This document shows positions 38,497-47,588 of a DNA stretch of 64,000 bases, piece by piece (positions within the stretch are counted from its first letter, which is position 1; each line of letters begins with the position of its first letter). The notes under the pieces were generated by a model. The model did no database searches and had not been told where the DNA came from. It saw only the letters and a program-made list of their open reading frames with translations. A program made the translations under genes and the position numbers. This DNA comes from Chryseobacterium edaphi (GTDB lineage Bacteria > Bacteroidota > Bacteroidia > Flavobacteriales > Weeksellaceae), in assembly GCF_025628985.1 (NCBI RefSeq), contig NZ_JAOTEM010000004.1, forward strand, positions 186,001-250,000, read 5' to 3'.

Positions 38497-39549
38497 TTAG
38501 GAAGAAATTTTCGCTCTAAGGTATTGATGCGGAAAAAAACTATCTTCTTTCATTTCAAACGATCCCTGAACGGCAATGTATGGATTTCTCAAAATTTCTC
38601 TTGCTACAAAAATCAAATCAGCATTGCCTTTCTGCAAAATTTCTTCAGCCTGCTCAACTTTAGTAATCAAACCTACTGCTCCGGTTTTTACATCTGCTTC
38701 ATTTCTCACCTGCGAAGAAAACGGAACCTGGTAACCGTCAAAAACAGAAATTTTTGCTCCGTGAATATTTCCGCCACTAGAAACATCTATTAAATCTACC
38801 GAATGATTTTTAAGAATTTTAGCCAATTCTACACTGTCATTTACGTTCCAGCCGTCTTCAGCATATTCTGTTCCGGAAATTCTTACAAATAACGCAACAT
38901 TTTCACTTAATTCTTCATTCACAGCATCTACAATTTCCAATAAAAATCTGCTTCTATTTTCAAAACTTCCTCCATATTCATCGCTTCTTACATTTGAAAG
39001 CGGCGATAAAAACTGGTGAACTAAATATCCATGTGCACCATGAATTTCAATGACATCAAAACCTGCATTTACCGCTCTTTTTGCTGCGTCTTTGAAATTT
39101 TGAACTAATTCTTTAATTTCTTCCACCGATAATTCATGCGGAATTCTTTCAGACGGATGATAAGGAATCGGACTTGGAGCGATCGTCTCCCAACCTTCTT
39201 CCAAAGAGATCTGCTTATTTTCCCAAGTAGAGCCTTTTCTTCCAGCATGAGCAATCTGAATTCCTATTTTTGAATCTGAATTTTTATGGACGAATTCAAC
39301 AATTTTCTGAAGTTTTGCGGCTTGTTCGTCATTCCAGATTCCCATGCAATGATTGGTGATTCTTCCACGAGGTTCAACTCCTGTAGCTTCTACCATAACT
39401 AAACCTGTTCCGCCTTGAGCACGACTTCCGTAATGTACATAATGGAAATCATTAGCCAAACCATTTTCACAAGAATACATACACATCGGTGACATTACCC
39501 AACGGTTTTTCAGTTCTACATTTCTAAATTTTATCGGAGTATATAACAT
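38497..39549 (-). CDS. Old Yellow Enzyme-family NADPH dehydrogenase (NamA/YqjM-like)
   Basis: This 350-residue flavoprotein is a TIM barrel of the OYE family that reduces activated C=C bonds with NADPH and FMN. Typical features are VMSPMCMYSCE near 20, IQIAHAGRKGS (catalytic His-x-x-Arg context), FDVIEIHGAHGYLVHQFLSP near 180 and ENRSRFLLEI. It ends ADLIFVAREILRNPY, with the C-terminal arginine region used by the thermophilic/YqjM subclass. Natural substrates are uncertain; stress-related enals are likely. It may lead a short operon with the DUF2752 and CCC-motif genes. Confidence 0.9.
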   Translation of the reverse strand: MLYTPIKFRNVELKNRWVMSPMCMYSCENGLANDFHYVHYGSRAQGGTGLVMVEATGVEPRGRITNHCMGIWNDEQAAKLQKIVEFVHKNSDSKIGIQIAHAGRKGSTWENKQISLEEGWETIAPSPIPYHPSERIPHELSVEEIKELVQNFKDAAKRAVNAGFDVIEIHGAHGYLVHQFLSPLSNVRSDEYGGSFENRSRFLLEIVDAVNEELSENVALFVRISGTEYAEDGWNVNDSVELAKILKNHSVDLIDVSSGGNIHGAKISVFDGYQVPFSSQVRNEADVKTGAVGLITKVEQAEEILQKGNADLIFVAREILRNPYIAVQGSFEMKEDSFFPHQYLRAKISS

Positions 39550-39657
39550 TGAATTTTATTTTTAAAGGTTTAAAATTACAAATTTAGTATCGTAACAAAG
39601 ATATTGCCAGCTTCCATAAAAAGGATTACTTTTATCGCCCTTTTTACGGTCACAAAA

Positions 39658-40140
39658 ATGAAAAAAGATATACACATCGGATACGAGCATTTCAAAAGCA
39701 GCAGCGAACTGAATGATATTGAAAAAAAGCTTTTTGAAAGAGCAAAAGCAGCGCGTGAAAATGCGTATGCGCCTTACTCCAATTTTTTGGTAGGATGTGC
39801 AATTTTACTGGAAAACGGTGAAATTTATTCAGGAAACAATCAGGAAAATGCAGCTTTTCCTTCCGGACTTTGTGCTGAAAGAACGGCTCTGTTCTGGATT
39901 GGTGCAAATTTTCCGAATGAGAAAATCAACAAAATATTTATCATTGGAGGACCTAGAGAATTCTCAGAAAAAACTCCGCCTATTCCTCCTTGTGGAGCTT
40001 GCAGACAGAGTTTAATGGAATACGAAACGAAACAGAATGACAATATTGAGGTTTATTTTTCAAATTTAAATGAAGAAGTCTTTAAAGTGAATTCTATTAA
40101 AGATCTGCTGCCTTTTTATTTTGATGCGACGTTTTTGTAA
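39658..40140 (+). CDS. cdd: Cytidine deaminase
   Basis: This enzyme converts cytidine and deoxycytidine to uridine forms for pyrimidine salvage. From the ATG at 39658 the protein has 160 residues; the longer open frame from 39604 lies upstream and is unlikely. The zinc and catalytic motifs CAERTALFW and PPCGACRQSL are present, with AYAPYSNFLVGCA near the start. It is slightly longer than the ~130-residue homotetramer type, with a normal core. It is divergent from the OYE gene across about 110 bp, so the two share a regulatory region. Confidence 0.92.
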   Translation: MKKDIHIGYEHFKSSSELNDIEKKLFERAKAARENAYAPYSNFLVGCAILLENGEIYSGNNQENAAFPSGLCAERTALFWIGANFPNEKINKIFIIGGPREFSEKTPPIPPCGACRQSLMEYETKQNDNIEVYFSNLNEEVFKVNSIKDLLPFYFDATFL

Positions 40141-40146
40141 CATTAT

Positions 40147-40175
40147 TCCCACAGATTTCGCAGATTTTCACAGAT
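40147..40175. repeat. CAGAT-type dispersed repeat fragment, copy 3
   Basis: CCCACAGATTTCGCAGATTT and the following CACAGAT share the repeat core seen at 18254, 26787 and, inverted, at 45326-45356. It lies just after the cdd stop. The following ~200 bp before the riboswitch promoter show nothing I can identify. Confidence 0.5.
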
Positions 40176-40376
40176 AAATTACATCGCTGAATTTTAAGAT
40201 TAAATTTAAATGATGACGCTTAAAAATCTTAATCAAAATCAATTTATCGATTCTTTAAAGAACAGCATGAAGCATTTTCTTAATTAACTTTTCATCATAA
40301 ATTCTTAATGTTGAAAAAAACAAAGTTTATTCAATCTAAGAATATTAATTTAAATTCATAATTCTTTTTAAAAACC

Positions 40377-40384
40377 TATATTTG
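40377..40384 (+). promoter_or_regulatory. Predicted -7 element of the btuB riboswitch transcript
   Basis: TATATTTG matches TAnnTTTG and puts the transcript start close to the beginning of the riboswitch. Confidence 0.5.
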
Positions 40385-40392
40385 CAAAAATT

Positions 40393-40543
40393 TTGGTTTC
40401 CAAGGTATTGGAATTAATAGGGAATTGGGCGAAAATCCCAAGCTGTCCCCGCAACTGTAAATCGTATCAACATTTTCTACAAGAAAGCCACTGCCAACGC
40501 GGGAAGGTGTAGAAAAGCGAAAGTCAGGAGACCTGCCAGATTT
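40393..40543 (+). ncRNA. Cobalamin riboswitch
   Basis: The leader contains the conserved blocks of the cobalamin aptamer in order. These are GGGAATTGGGCGAAAATCCC, then AGCTGTCCCCGCAACTGTAA (40441-40460), then GCCACTG (40487-40493), and the B12 box AGTCAGGAGACCTGCC (40522-40537). It lies 46 bp before the btuB start codon. Cobalamin binding should reduce expression of the B12 receptor operon downstream. Confidence 0.95.
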
Positions 40544-40588
40544 TAACATTTTTAAATTGATTGCTTTCGGAGGAAAAGCATAAAAATT

Positions 40589-42424
40589 ATGGATATAAAA
40601 AGATCTTTAGTCTTCGCTTTTGTCGTATGCAATCTATCTCTGTACTTTTGTCAGGAGAAAACGATTGACACGGTTTATATTTTTGATAATCAAATGAATA
40701 AGGTAAAACTTTTTCATAAGATTACAACCTTGACTCCTGCAGATATTCAAAAAAACTCATCCAATCTTTCTGAAGTTTTACGTTTTCAATCACCGGTTTA
40801 CATTAAAGAAAATGGTCGTGGTGCAGTTTCTTCTCCATCTTTCAGAGGAACAACAGCGCAGCAAACAGCTTTTGTGTGGAACGGAATCAATATCAATTCT
40901 CAGTTTTTAGGACAGGGAGACGTTAATAATATTGCTCTTTTCGGTTATGATCAAATGGAAGTAAAATCCGGTGGCGGAAGTGTGATCTACGGAAGCGGTG
41001 CAATTGGCGGAAGTATTCATTTGAATAATGAGTTGAACTTTAATCAAGGTTTTAAAGGATCATTTAATTCTGAAATTGCTTCATTCGGAACGTTTAATAA
41101 TTTCCTGAAAGCTTCTTACAGCAATGAAAAATTTAGTTTTAAAGCTTCGGGAAGTCATTCAATAAGTCAAAATGAATACGAAGTTCCGGAATCAAGAAAT
41201 TATATCAACAGAAACGGAAAATACTACAATACGAACTTTAATTTTGCGGCAGCTTATAAAATTGCTCCTTTTCATCAGATTTCCTGGATCTCGGAAACTT
41301 TTGACGGTAATCAGCATTATCCAGTGTTTTTTGAAAGTCAGACTCCGACAAGATATGAAACTCAGAATTTCAGAAGTTTACTTTCCTGGGATTGGAAAAA
41401 ATCTAAGTTTAACAATATTCTGAAAGCTGCATATACTGAAGAAAACTTCCAATATTTTGCTAATTTAAACCAACCGAGTACAAGCGGAGGTTTGGGGAAA
41501 AATTATATTGTAAAAAATGACTTCAATTATTTTATCAATCCAAAATGGAATGTGAATATCATTGGAGAATTTCAGCAAAATAAAGGTGAAGGAATCGGAA
41601 CTTCAGGAATCGAAGAAGTCAGCAGAAATGTGGCTTCAATTGCAGGTTTGTTAAGATATATAACCTCATCAAAGCTTAGTTTCGAAGCCGGAATTAAGAA
41701 AGATTTTGTGGAAGGATTTGATTCTCCGGTTTTATATTCGTTTTCAGGAAAATGGAAAGCGGCGAACTGGTATCAATTGAATTTAAATTTCTCGAAAAAT
41801 TTCAGATTTCCATCGTTCAATGATTTGTATTGGCAACCGGGAGGAAACCTTGATCTGAAACCTGAAACTTCCATTCAAACGGATATGGATCACGAATTTA
41901 AAGTTGGAGATTTTAAACTGACCTTGACTTCATATTACATCAGGATAAAAGATATGTTGCGATGGATGAGCACTCCGATGGGTTATTGGGCGCCGTTTAA
42001 TACCAATCAGGTTGAATCTTATGGATTGGAATCTCAATTGACTTACCGAAAACAAATCAATGAGCATGATATAAAACTGAACGCAGGATATATTTTCACA
42101 AAATCGAAAGATTTACAAATCAACAAGCAATTGATGTATGTTCCTCTTCACAAAATTTTTGGAAATGTAGATTATAATTATCGTTTTCTCAGAGTTTATG
42201 CTCAGGGAATGTTCAACGGACTGACTTATACCGATAGTAATGAAAAAAAATCTGACGCTTTGCAATCTTATTTTGTCATGAATGCAGGAATTTCCGCAAC
42301 ACTTTTAAAAAAATACACTGTAGGATTTAAGGTCAATAATATTTTTGACGAAATCTATGAAACAATGGCTTATTATCCTTTGCCAAAAAGAAACTACAGT
42401 ATCAATTTTAATATAAATTTTTAA
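40589..42424 (+). CDS. btuB: TonB-dependent vitamin B12 receptor (BtuB-like)
   Basis: This 611-residue outer-membrane barrel has a signal peptide (ending LYFCQ). A plug domain carries VLRFQSPVYIKENGRGAVSS, FRGTTAQQTAFVWNG and SVIYGSGAIGGSIHLN. It has about 22 strands and an aromatic terminus (NFNINF). The length is close to E. coli BtuB. The cobalamin riboswitch 46 bp upstream is the strongest evidence for a B12 ligand. The next gene, 10 bp downstream, is a beta-propeller lipoprotein resembling BtuG and should hand B12 to this receptor. Import is TonB-dependent. Confidence 0.92.
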   Translation: MDIKRSLVFAFVVCNLSLYFCQEKTIDTVYIFDNQMNKVKLFHKITTLTPADIQKNSSNLSEVLRFQSPVYIKENGRGAVSSPSFRGTTAQQTAFVWNGININSQFLGQGDVNNIALFGYDQMEVKSGGGSVIYGSGAIGGSIHLNNELNFNQGFKGSFNSEIASFGTFNNFLKASYSNEKFSFKASGSHSISQNEYEVPESRNYINRNGKYYNTNFNFAAAYKIAPFHQISWISETFDGNQHYPVFFESQTPTRYETQNFRSLLSWDWKKSKFNNILKAAYTEENFQYFANLNQPSTSGGLGKNYIVKNDFNYFINPKWNVNIIGEFQQNKGEGIGTSGIEEVSRNVASIAGLLRYITSSKLSFEAGIKKDFVEGFDSPVLYSFSGKWKAANWYQLNLNFSKNFRFPSFNDLYWQPGGNLDLKPETSIQTDMDHEFKVGDFKLTLTSYYIRIKDMLRWMSTPMGYWAPFNTNQVESYGLESQLTYRKQINEHDIKLNAGYIFTKSKDLQINKQLMYVPLHKIFGNVDYNYRFLRVYAQGMFNGLTYTDSNEKKSDALQSYFVMNAGISATLLKKYTVGFKVNNIFDEIYETMAYYPLPKRNYSINFNINF

Positions 42425-42434
42425 ACTATACAAT

Positions 42435-43496
42435 ATGAATTTCAAGAAAATTTTACCATTTTTATTTGCATCTGCTCTACTTTTCAACGTAGCGTGTAGC
42501 GATGATGACTTTGTGGAACCTACCAAAGCCGAAGCTTATGAAAACGGAATATTTATCGCTAATGAAGGTGGATTTTCAACTCCTACCTCAGAAGTTTCTT
42601 TCGTGAGTAATGATCTTTCAATTTTTGAAAACAAAATCTACAAAACCAACAATAATGAAAATTTAGGAAATGTTTTGCAGTCAATAGGATTCACTGGAGA
42701 AAACGCTTATTTAGTATCAAATGTTCCTAACAAAATCGACATTGTAAACCGTTATAATTTCAAAAAACAAACTACAGTAACGGCTAATCTTGACAATCCT
42801 AGATATATTGCATTTTCAGGATCTCAATATTTTGTAACGAATAATAATTTCTTTAATGTAATGAAATTAAATATTTACAATACTTCTACAAACGCTTTTG
42901 TAACAAGCATTAATTTCCCAAGAAGTGCTGAAAAAGTAGTAGAAGCCAACGGTAAAATTGTAGTACAAACAGACGGAATTACTTATCAGACAGTTGCTCC
43001 TTACGGTGAACTTCCTACTGGTTATTCTTTGACAATCGTAAATCCTTCAACAAATGCTGTTGCAACAACATTGACACTTCCAAGCAACGGAATCATCAGA
43101 GATTTGATCTCTTACAACGGTGATGCGTACGTGCTTGCTTCAAGCAATACGGCTTCATACATTTACAAAGTGAACACTACAGCAGGAACGTTTACTACAA
43201 CTACACTTACTCTTGGCCAGGCTCAGAAATTGAGAATCGATGCCAACAGATTCTATTTTAATGACAGCAGCAATAAAATCTATGCGATGGATTTGACTTC
43301 AACTACAACTCCAACAACTCCTATTGTTACAACAACTGGGAATTTGTACGGGTTTAATGTTATTGACGGAAAGATTTACACTTCTGATGCAAGTTTCACG
43401 GGAGACAGCAAAGTGAATATTTACAGCGTAAATGGAGGAACTTTATTAAAAACTCTTACTACCGGAATTGGTACAAATGGTTTTTATAAAAATTAA
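42435..43496 (+). CDS. BtuG-like surface lipoprotein (beta-propeller, DUF5074/YncE type)
   Basis: The lipoprotein signal ends at NVACSDDD (Cys21), with an acidic run that fits the lipoprotein surface-export signal of Flavobacteriia. The 353 residues then form repeated beta-propeller blades (NGIFIANEGGFSTPTSEVSF, FVTNNNFFNVMKL and so on), like YncE/DUF5074 proteins. It lies 10 bp after btuB under the same riboswitch. In Bacteroides, BtuG proteins of this fold bind cobalamin with very high affinity and cap BtuB. I infer the same role here. A terminator follows. Confidence 0.75.
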   Translation: MNFKKILPFLFASALLFNVACSDDDFVEPTKAEAYENGIFIANEGGFSTPTSEVSFVSNDLSIFENKIYKTNNNENLGNVLQSIGFTGENAYLVSNVPNKIDIVNRYNFKKQTTVTANLDNPRYIAFSGSQYFVTNNNFFNVMKLNIYNTSTNAFVTSINFPRSAEKVVEANGKIVVQTDGITYQTVAPYGELPTGYSLTIVNPSTNAVATTLTLPSNGIIRDLISYNGDAYVLASSNTASYIYKVNTTAGTFTTTTLTLGQAQKLRIDANRFYFNDSSNKIYAMDLTSTTTPTTPIVTTTGNLYGFNVIDGKIYTSDASFTGDSKVNIYSVNGGTLLKTLTTGIGTNGFYKN

Positions 43497-43531
43497 TCAT
43501 TCTCTTTCAATAAAATATAAATTTTAGGCAA

Positions 43532-43569
43532 AAAAATCCGGCAACTTCTGTAGAAATTGCCGGATTTTT
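43532..43569. terminator. Bidirectional terminator between btuG-like and cca
   Basis: AAAAATCCGGCAA and TTGCCGGATTTTT are perfect 13-bp arms around a 12-nt loop, between converging genes. Confidence 0.85.
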
Positions 43570-43587
43570 AATTCTTATACTTAAAAT

Positions 43588-45006
43588 TTATAAAGTTAAT
43601 CCCAATTTCTCAGCCTCAACGATCACAAAACTTCTCGCTTCTTCTTTTTCATTGGCGATTTCACCTTCCAGAATTGCTTCTTTTACTTTCTCCTTTAAAA
43701 TTCCAATTTCTCTTCCGGGCTTTATATTAAACATTTCCATAATCTCTTCTCCGGAAATTGGCGGTTGGAAATTTCTCACCTGATCTTTTTCTTCAACTTC
43801 TTTTATTTTAACAGCAACATATTCAAAATTCTTTTTAAATTTCTCCTGTTTTCTTGAATTTTTCGTTGTTATATCGGCTTTACAAAGTGTAAAAAGATCT
43901 TCCATATCTTCTCCTGCATCAAAAAGTAATCTTCGCAATGCCGAATCTGAAGCATCATCAGTAATCAAAGCGATCGGTCGTGAAGAAAGTTTTACCATTT
44001 TCTGAACATATTTCATATCAGAATTCAGAGGTAATTTCAGTTTATGAAACAATGTTTTTACCATTTTTGAACCTAAAAACTCGTGTCCATGGAAAGTCCA
44101 GCCTGTTCCTTCAACGAACTTTTTGGTAGGAGCTTTTCCGATATCGTGAAGCAACGCAGACCAACGCAGCCAAAGATTATCTGTGTTTTCAGAAATATTG
44201 TCAACTACTTCTAAAGTATGGTAAAAATTATCTTTATGGGTTTGTCCTTCCACTTCTTCTACACCTTTCAGTTCGATCAACTCAGGAATAATCAGTTTCA
44301 TTAAACCTGTTTCTTCCATTAATTGAAGTCCGACAGAAGGTTTTTTTGAAAGCATGATTTTATTAAATTCTACCATGATTCTTTCCATCGAAACAATTTT
44401 GATTCTTTCTGCTTCCTGCCTGATTGCATTTAAGGAATTTTCTTCTATTTTAAAATTTAAAGTTGAAGCAAAACGGACTGCTCTCATCATTCTCAACGGA
44501 TCGTCGGAATAGGTTTGCGCAGGTTCTAGAGGTGTTCTTAAAATACCTTTTTCCAAGTCTCCAATTCCATCAAAAGGATCGATCAATTCTCCGAAATTGT
44601 CTTTATTTAAAGAAATTGCCATTGCGTTAATGGTAAAATCTCTTCTTTTCTGGTCGTCTTCAATTGTTCCACCTTCCACCTCAGGTTTTCTGCTGTCTTC
44701 GGTATAGCTTTCTTTTCTTGCACCTACAAATTCCAGCTCAAGATCTTTATATCTGATCATTGCCGTTCCGTAAGTTTTAAAAATAGAAACTTTCATTTTA
44801 GGATCGATTTCTTTTCCTACGTTTTGGGCAAGTTCGATTCCGCTTTGTTCGGTCACAAAATCAATATCTGTAGAAGCTTCTCTTTTCATCAGAAGATCCC
44901 GCACAAATCCCCCAACAATGTACACTGATTGATTGTTTGCTGATGCGACCTCAGAAATTATTTTGAAAAGTTTAAGATTTTTATTTTGATTAAGATTGAT
45001 GAACAT
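43588..45006 (-). CDS. cca: CCA tRNA nucleotidyltransferase with HD domain
   Basis: This enzyme adds or repairs the CCA end of tRNAs. The 472-residue protein has the poly(A) polymerase/Cca head domain with YIVGGFVRDLLM and DIDFV (about 30-50). GTAMIRY and the neck follow with DPFDGIGDLEKG and PLRMMRAVRFA. An HD domain near 260-300 has LLHDIGKAPTK with the histidine and aspartate expected of metal phosphohydrolases. The order matches the HD-containing Cca class. The gene is monocistronic and ends at the terminator it shares with the converging btuB operon. Confidence 0.93.
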   Translation of the reverse strand: MFINLNQNKNLKLFKIISEVASANNQSVYIVGGFVRDLLMKREASTDIDFVTEQSGIELAQNVGKEIDPKMKVSIFKTYGTAMIRYKDLELEFVGARKESYTEDSRKPEVEGGTIEDDQKRRDFTINAMAISLNKDNFGELIDPFDGIGDLEKGILRTPLEPAQTYSDDPLRMMRAVRFASTLNFKIEENSLNAIRQEAERIKIVSMERIMVEFNKIMLSKKPSVGLQLMEETGLMKLIIPELIELKGVEEVEGQTHKDNFYHTLEVVDNISENTDNLWLRWSALLHDIGKAPTKKFVEGTGWTFHGHEFLGSKMVKTLFHKLKLPLNSDMKYVQKMVKLSSRPIALITDDASDSALRRLLFDAGEDMEDLFTLCKADITTKNSRKQEKFKKNFEYVAVKIKEVEEKDQVRNFQPPISGEEIMEMFNIKPGREIGILKEKVKEAILEGEIANEKEEARSFVIVEAEKLGLTL

Positions 45007-45362
45007 TTTTTAAAAGATGTTAGATATTAGATGTTAGATATTAGATTTACAATCACTTGATAATTGAATCCTGATCTAATTGAAAACCACTAAGACATAA
45101 GATTTAAAGTTTAGAACTAAATTTCCAACTTCTTAATGGTCAATAATTTTGCAAAGATAGATATTTACATTAAAAGATTATATTAACCACAAATCGAAGA
45201 TTCGACAAAGTAAAAAGTCGCAAAAGATTCTTAACACATGAGTCACATGAGTTTGAGTTAAAATATGTTTAAAAAGAAGAACACATAAGTTTGAAAATCA
45301 AAGATTTTCAATTTGCCATTCTAAAAAATCCGTGAAAATCTGTGAGATCTGCGGGACAAAAA
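45007..45362. repeat. Intergenic mosaic of short repeats (356 bp)
   Basis: No gene is seen here. Three repeat types lie side by side. ATGTTAGATATTAG occurs twice in tandem at 45017-45044. A stretch with TCGCAAAAGATTCTTAACAC and ACATGAGT spans about 45184-45300. An inverted CAGAT-type fragment lies at 45326-45356 (ATCCGTGAAAATCTGTGAG then ATCTGCGGGAC). Confidence 0.55.
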
Positions 45363-45911
45363 CTATTCTCTTAAAACCTTTATTCTGTTATCACTCCAGA
45401 TTTTTATGACTGATGAACCTGAATATTGAGAGACTTTTTCACGATCTTCTTCCACTGCAAAATCAACCAAATCAATTATTTCTTTCGAAATATCTGAGAA
45501 TTTCAGCGGGCTTTTATCACCACTGAAGTTCGCTGAAGTTGAAACCAAAGGTTTGTTAAGTTTTGTAATCAGCTTTTTACAGAAATCGTTCTTTACCAAG
45601 CGAATTCCGATGCTTCCATCTTCAGCAAGCAATTCTTTCGGCAAACCTTTTGGATTTTGGTAAACTAAAGTTACAGGCTTTTCGCTCAAATCCATGATTT
45701 CCCAAGCCATTTCCGGAACGTCAACCAAATCCTGCAATCTTTTTTCAGTTTCCACCAAAATGATCATCGACTTATTTTTTTCACGCTTCTTGATATCAAA
45801 AATTTTGTTGATGGCGTCTATATTTGTAGCATCACAACCGATTCCCCAGATTGTGTCTGTTGGATAAAGGATGGTGCCACCGGATTTTAATATTTGTATG
45901 ATGTTTTCCAT
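45363..45911 (-). CDS. L-threonylcarbamoyladenylate synthase (YrdC/TsaC type)
   Basis: The ATG at 45911 gives a 182-residue protein and avoids overlap with the upstream gene (45922-46524); the longer frame from 45947 would overlap it. The YrdC fold is shown by KSGGTILYPTDTIWGIGCDA, followed by IFDIKKREKNKSMIILV and the GLPKELLAEDGSIGIR region. The protein makes threonylcarbamoyl-AMP from threonine, bicarbonate and ATP for the t6A modification of tRNAs. A YciO-type paralogue with less clear activity is the alternative. It is the last gene of a probable run of minus-strand genes. Confidence 0.85.
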   Translation of the reverse strand: MENIIQILKSGGTILYPTDTIWGIGCDATNIDAINKIFDIKKREKNKSMIILVETEKRLQDLVDVPEMAWEIMDLSEKPVTLVYQNPKGLPKELLAEDGSIGIRLVKNDFCKKLITKLNKPLVSTSANFSGDKSPLKFSDISKEIIDLVDFAVEEDREKVSQYSGSSVIKIWSDNRIKVLRE

Positions 45912-45921
45912 GATTCGAATT

Positions 45922-46524
45922 TTATTTATATTCTGATAGATTTTCAACTATATAGGGATTTCTTGACGAAAAAACTATTGCTTCATAATCTCCAACATTT
46001 TTAAGAGTATCGCTCAGATAAACAATTTTTTTTATCTTATAATTTCCAAATTCAAATGTTATATGTCCTCTTTTCACACCTTTAAAATAGGAGATTTTTT
46101 CAATTTTTGCCATTTTTTCAACACCATAATAAGCCAAATCTGTTTTTTCAATAAAATTTACAATTTGATAAAACAAAAAAATGAGTATCATAAGCACAGG
46201 GAAAGCGAACGCTGAAAACATCGTTTTAAATTTCTTTGCTATTTCAATTCCTTTTGTTTCATAGAAAAAACCACTGCTAATTAATTTGAACGGTGAGACA
46301 AAACCAACTTCCTGCAGAGTTTTAAAAATTATCTTGCCAGCAATTAACGTACTTAAATAGCCTATTCCAATCCAACATATCATTGTAGCAAGTACAAGGA
46401 TAAAAAATTCGGCGGAGTTATAATCTATTCGCCACCAAAAATTGTACGCTAAAAGAAATGAAGCCACAATAAACAAAATTGAAAACAGTGAATATTGCAT
46501 TGAAATTGTAAAATTACTATTCAT
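45922..46524 (-). CDS. Hypothetical membrane protein
   Basis: This 200-residue protein has three hydrophobic segments (about 12-32, 38-70 and 110-130) and a soluble C-terminal part of about 60 residues. That part contains KIEKISYFKGVKRGHITFE and a lysine-rich turn. I do not recognise the family. The gene is 10 bp upstream of the YrdC gene and about 28 bp downstream of the DinB gene, so it is likely part of the same transcript. An inner-membrane protein with a cytoplasmic or periplasmic C-terminus is the only safe description. Confidence 0.55.
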   Translation of the reverse strand: MNSNFTISMQYSLFSILFIVASFLLAYNFWWRIDYNSAEFFILVLATMICWIGIGYLSTLIAGKIIFKTLQEVGFVSPFKLISSGFFYETKGIEIAKKFKTMFSAFAFPVLMILIFLFYQIVNFIEKTDLAYYGVEKMAKIEKISYFKGVKRGHITFEFGNYKIKKIVYLSDTLKNVGDYEAIVFSSRNPYIVENLSEYK

Positions 46525-46552
46525 TATTACATATTAAATCTTTCTTGCATAT

Positions 46553-47056
46553 TTACATTTCCGGCAAATATCTTTCCTCCACAACATTCAAATGATGAAT
46601 ATTATGACCAACAATCAATTGACAAATCGTTTCTACAGAAATTTCGTTTCCATTGGCTGTTCCGATATTTTTTAAAATTGATAGATCTAAATTCTCCAAT
46701 AAAATCTGAGAAGACTGTCTTACCAACTGATACTCCTTCAATAAAGATTCTAAACTTCTATCATTGGCAAAAGAATTGGCAGCATAATTTTCCTCATCAA
46801 AACCCGGCAATTCAGATTTTTCATCTCTAGCAAATGCTAAAATTCTGTATTGAAAAACTCTTTCCGTATCTGACAAATGAAGCAAAACTTCTTTTAAAGT
46901 CCATTTTCCTTCTGCATAAGCGAATTTCGATTGCTCTTCCGTTAAATATGAGAAAAGTGAAATGGTTTTTTCACCTACGAATTTCAACTCTTCCAACCAA
47001 TTTTCAGATGGAATTAAATCTAAATATCTCTGAATATATTTTTGAAAATCTGACAT
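46553..47056 (-). CDS. DinB-family protein
   Basis: This 167-residue four-helix protein has the metal-binding histidines of the DinB/YfiT fold, with LLHLSDTERVFQYR near 60 and GHNIHHLNVVEERYL at the end. Related proteins include thiol transferases, such as bacillithiol S-transferases, and damage-inducible proteins of unknown action. Bacillithiol is known in some Bacteroidetes, so a thiol S-transferase role is possible but not shown. It may be the first gene of the 45.3-47.1 kb run. A dispersed 16-nt repeat lies upstream. Confidence 0.85.
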   Translation of the reverse strand: MSDFQKYIQRYLDLIPSENWLEELKFVGEKTISLFSYLTEEQSKFAYAEGKWTLKEVLLHLSDTERVFQYRILAFARDEKSELPGFDEENYAANSFANDRSLESLLKEYQLVRQSSQILLENLDLSILKNIGTANGNEISVETICQLIVGHNIHHLNVVEERYLPEM

Positions 47057-47108
47057 ATTAATAGTAGTAATAAGTGATTGGTAATGAGTAATTATAAAAA
47101 TTTACAAT

Positions 47109-47124
47109 TTCACGATTGACAATT
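47109..47124. repeat. 16-nt repeat, copy 1
   Basis: TTCACGATTGACAATT is exactly the reverse complement of a sequence at 52468-52483. This identity between two unrelated gaps suggests a short dispersed element. Confidence 0.5.
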
Positions 47125-47569
47125 ATTTATTTGACCATTCGTAGAAATTCACTTCATCGTACAATTCAAACCCGCAACTTGGATAAAGCTTGTTTCCGAT
47201 GTCGTTTGATTTTCCGGTTTCCAGTAAAATTCCGCACGCATCTGAACTTGTGCAGACTTTTTTAGCTGCATCAATCAGTTCTTTTGAAAAACCTATTCCT
47301 CTGTAATTTTCATTGACAAAAAGATCATTTAACAACCAATATTTTTTCATTCTTGTGGAAGAAAATAAGGGATATAATTGAACAAAACCAACTAAAATTC
47401 CATCAGTTTCAGCAACATAAATTTCAGAATCCTGTTTTTCAATTCTTTCTTTAAGAAAATTCTCTGCAGAAGGAATATCAGATTCTTTATGATAAAAAAC
47501 TCTGTATTGATCAAATAATTCTGATAATTGGCTTAGATCATTAATTGATGCTCTTCTTATATTTTCCAT
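47123..47569 (-). CDS. GNAT-family N-acetyltransferase
   Basis: This 148-residue protein is a single GNAT domain. The acetyl-CoA-binding region is ENYRGIGFSKELIDAAKKV near 92-110. A ISDLSQLSEL-like start and an ILVGFVQLYPLFS strand precede it. It transfers acetyl from acetyl-CoA to an unidentified amine. No partner gene tells us the substrate. It lies downstream of the cystathionine enzyme gene on the same strand, but a terminator at 47589 separates them. Confidence 0.85.
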   Translation of the reverse strand: MENIRRASINDLSQLSELFDQYRVFYHKESDIPSAENFLKERIEKQDSEIYVAETDGILVGFVQLYPLFSSTRMKKYWLLNDLFVNENYRGIGFSKELIDAAKKVCTSSDACGILLETGKSNDIGNKLYPSCGFELYDEVNFYEWSNK

Positions 47570-47588
47570 ATCAAATTCAATTAAAAAT

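Noticed and set aside
40210..40287. A 25-codon ORF (MMTLKNLNQNQF...) between cdd and the riboswitch
   Set aside because: There is no clear ribosome binding site or family resemblance, and AT-rich gaps give such short frames often.
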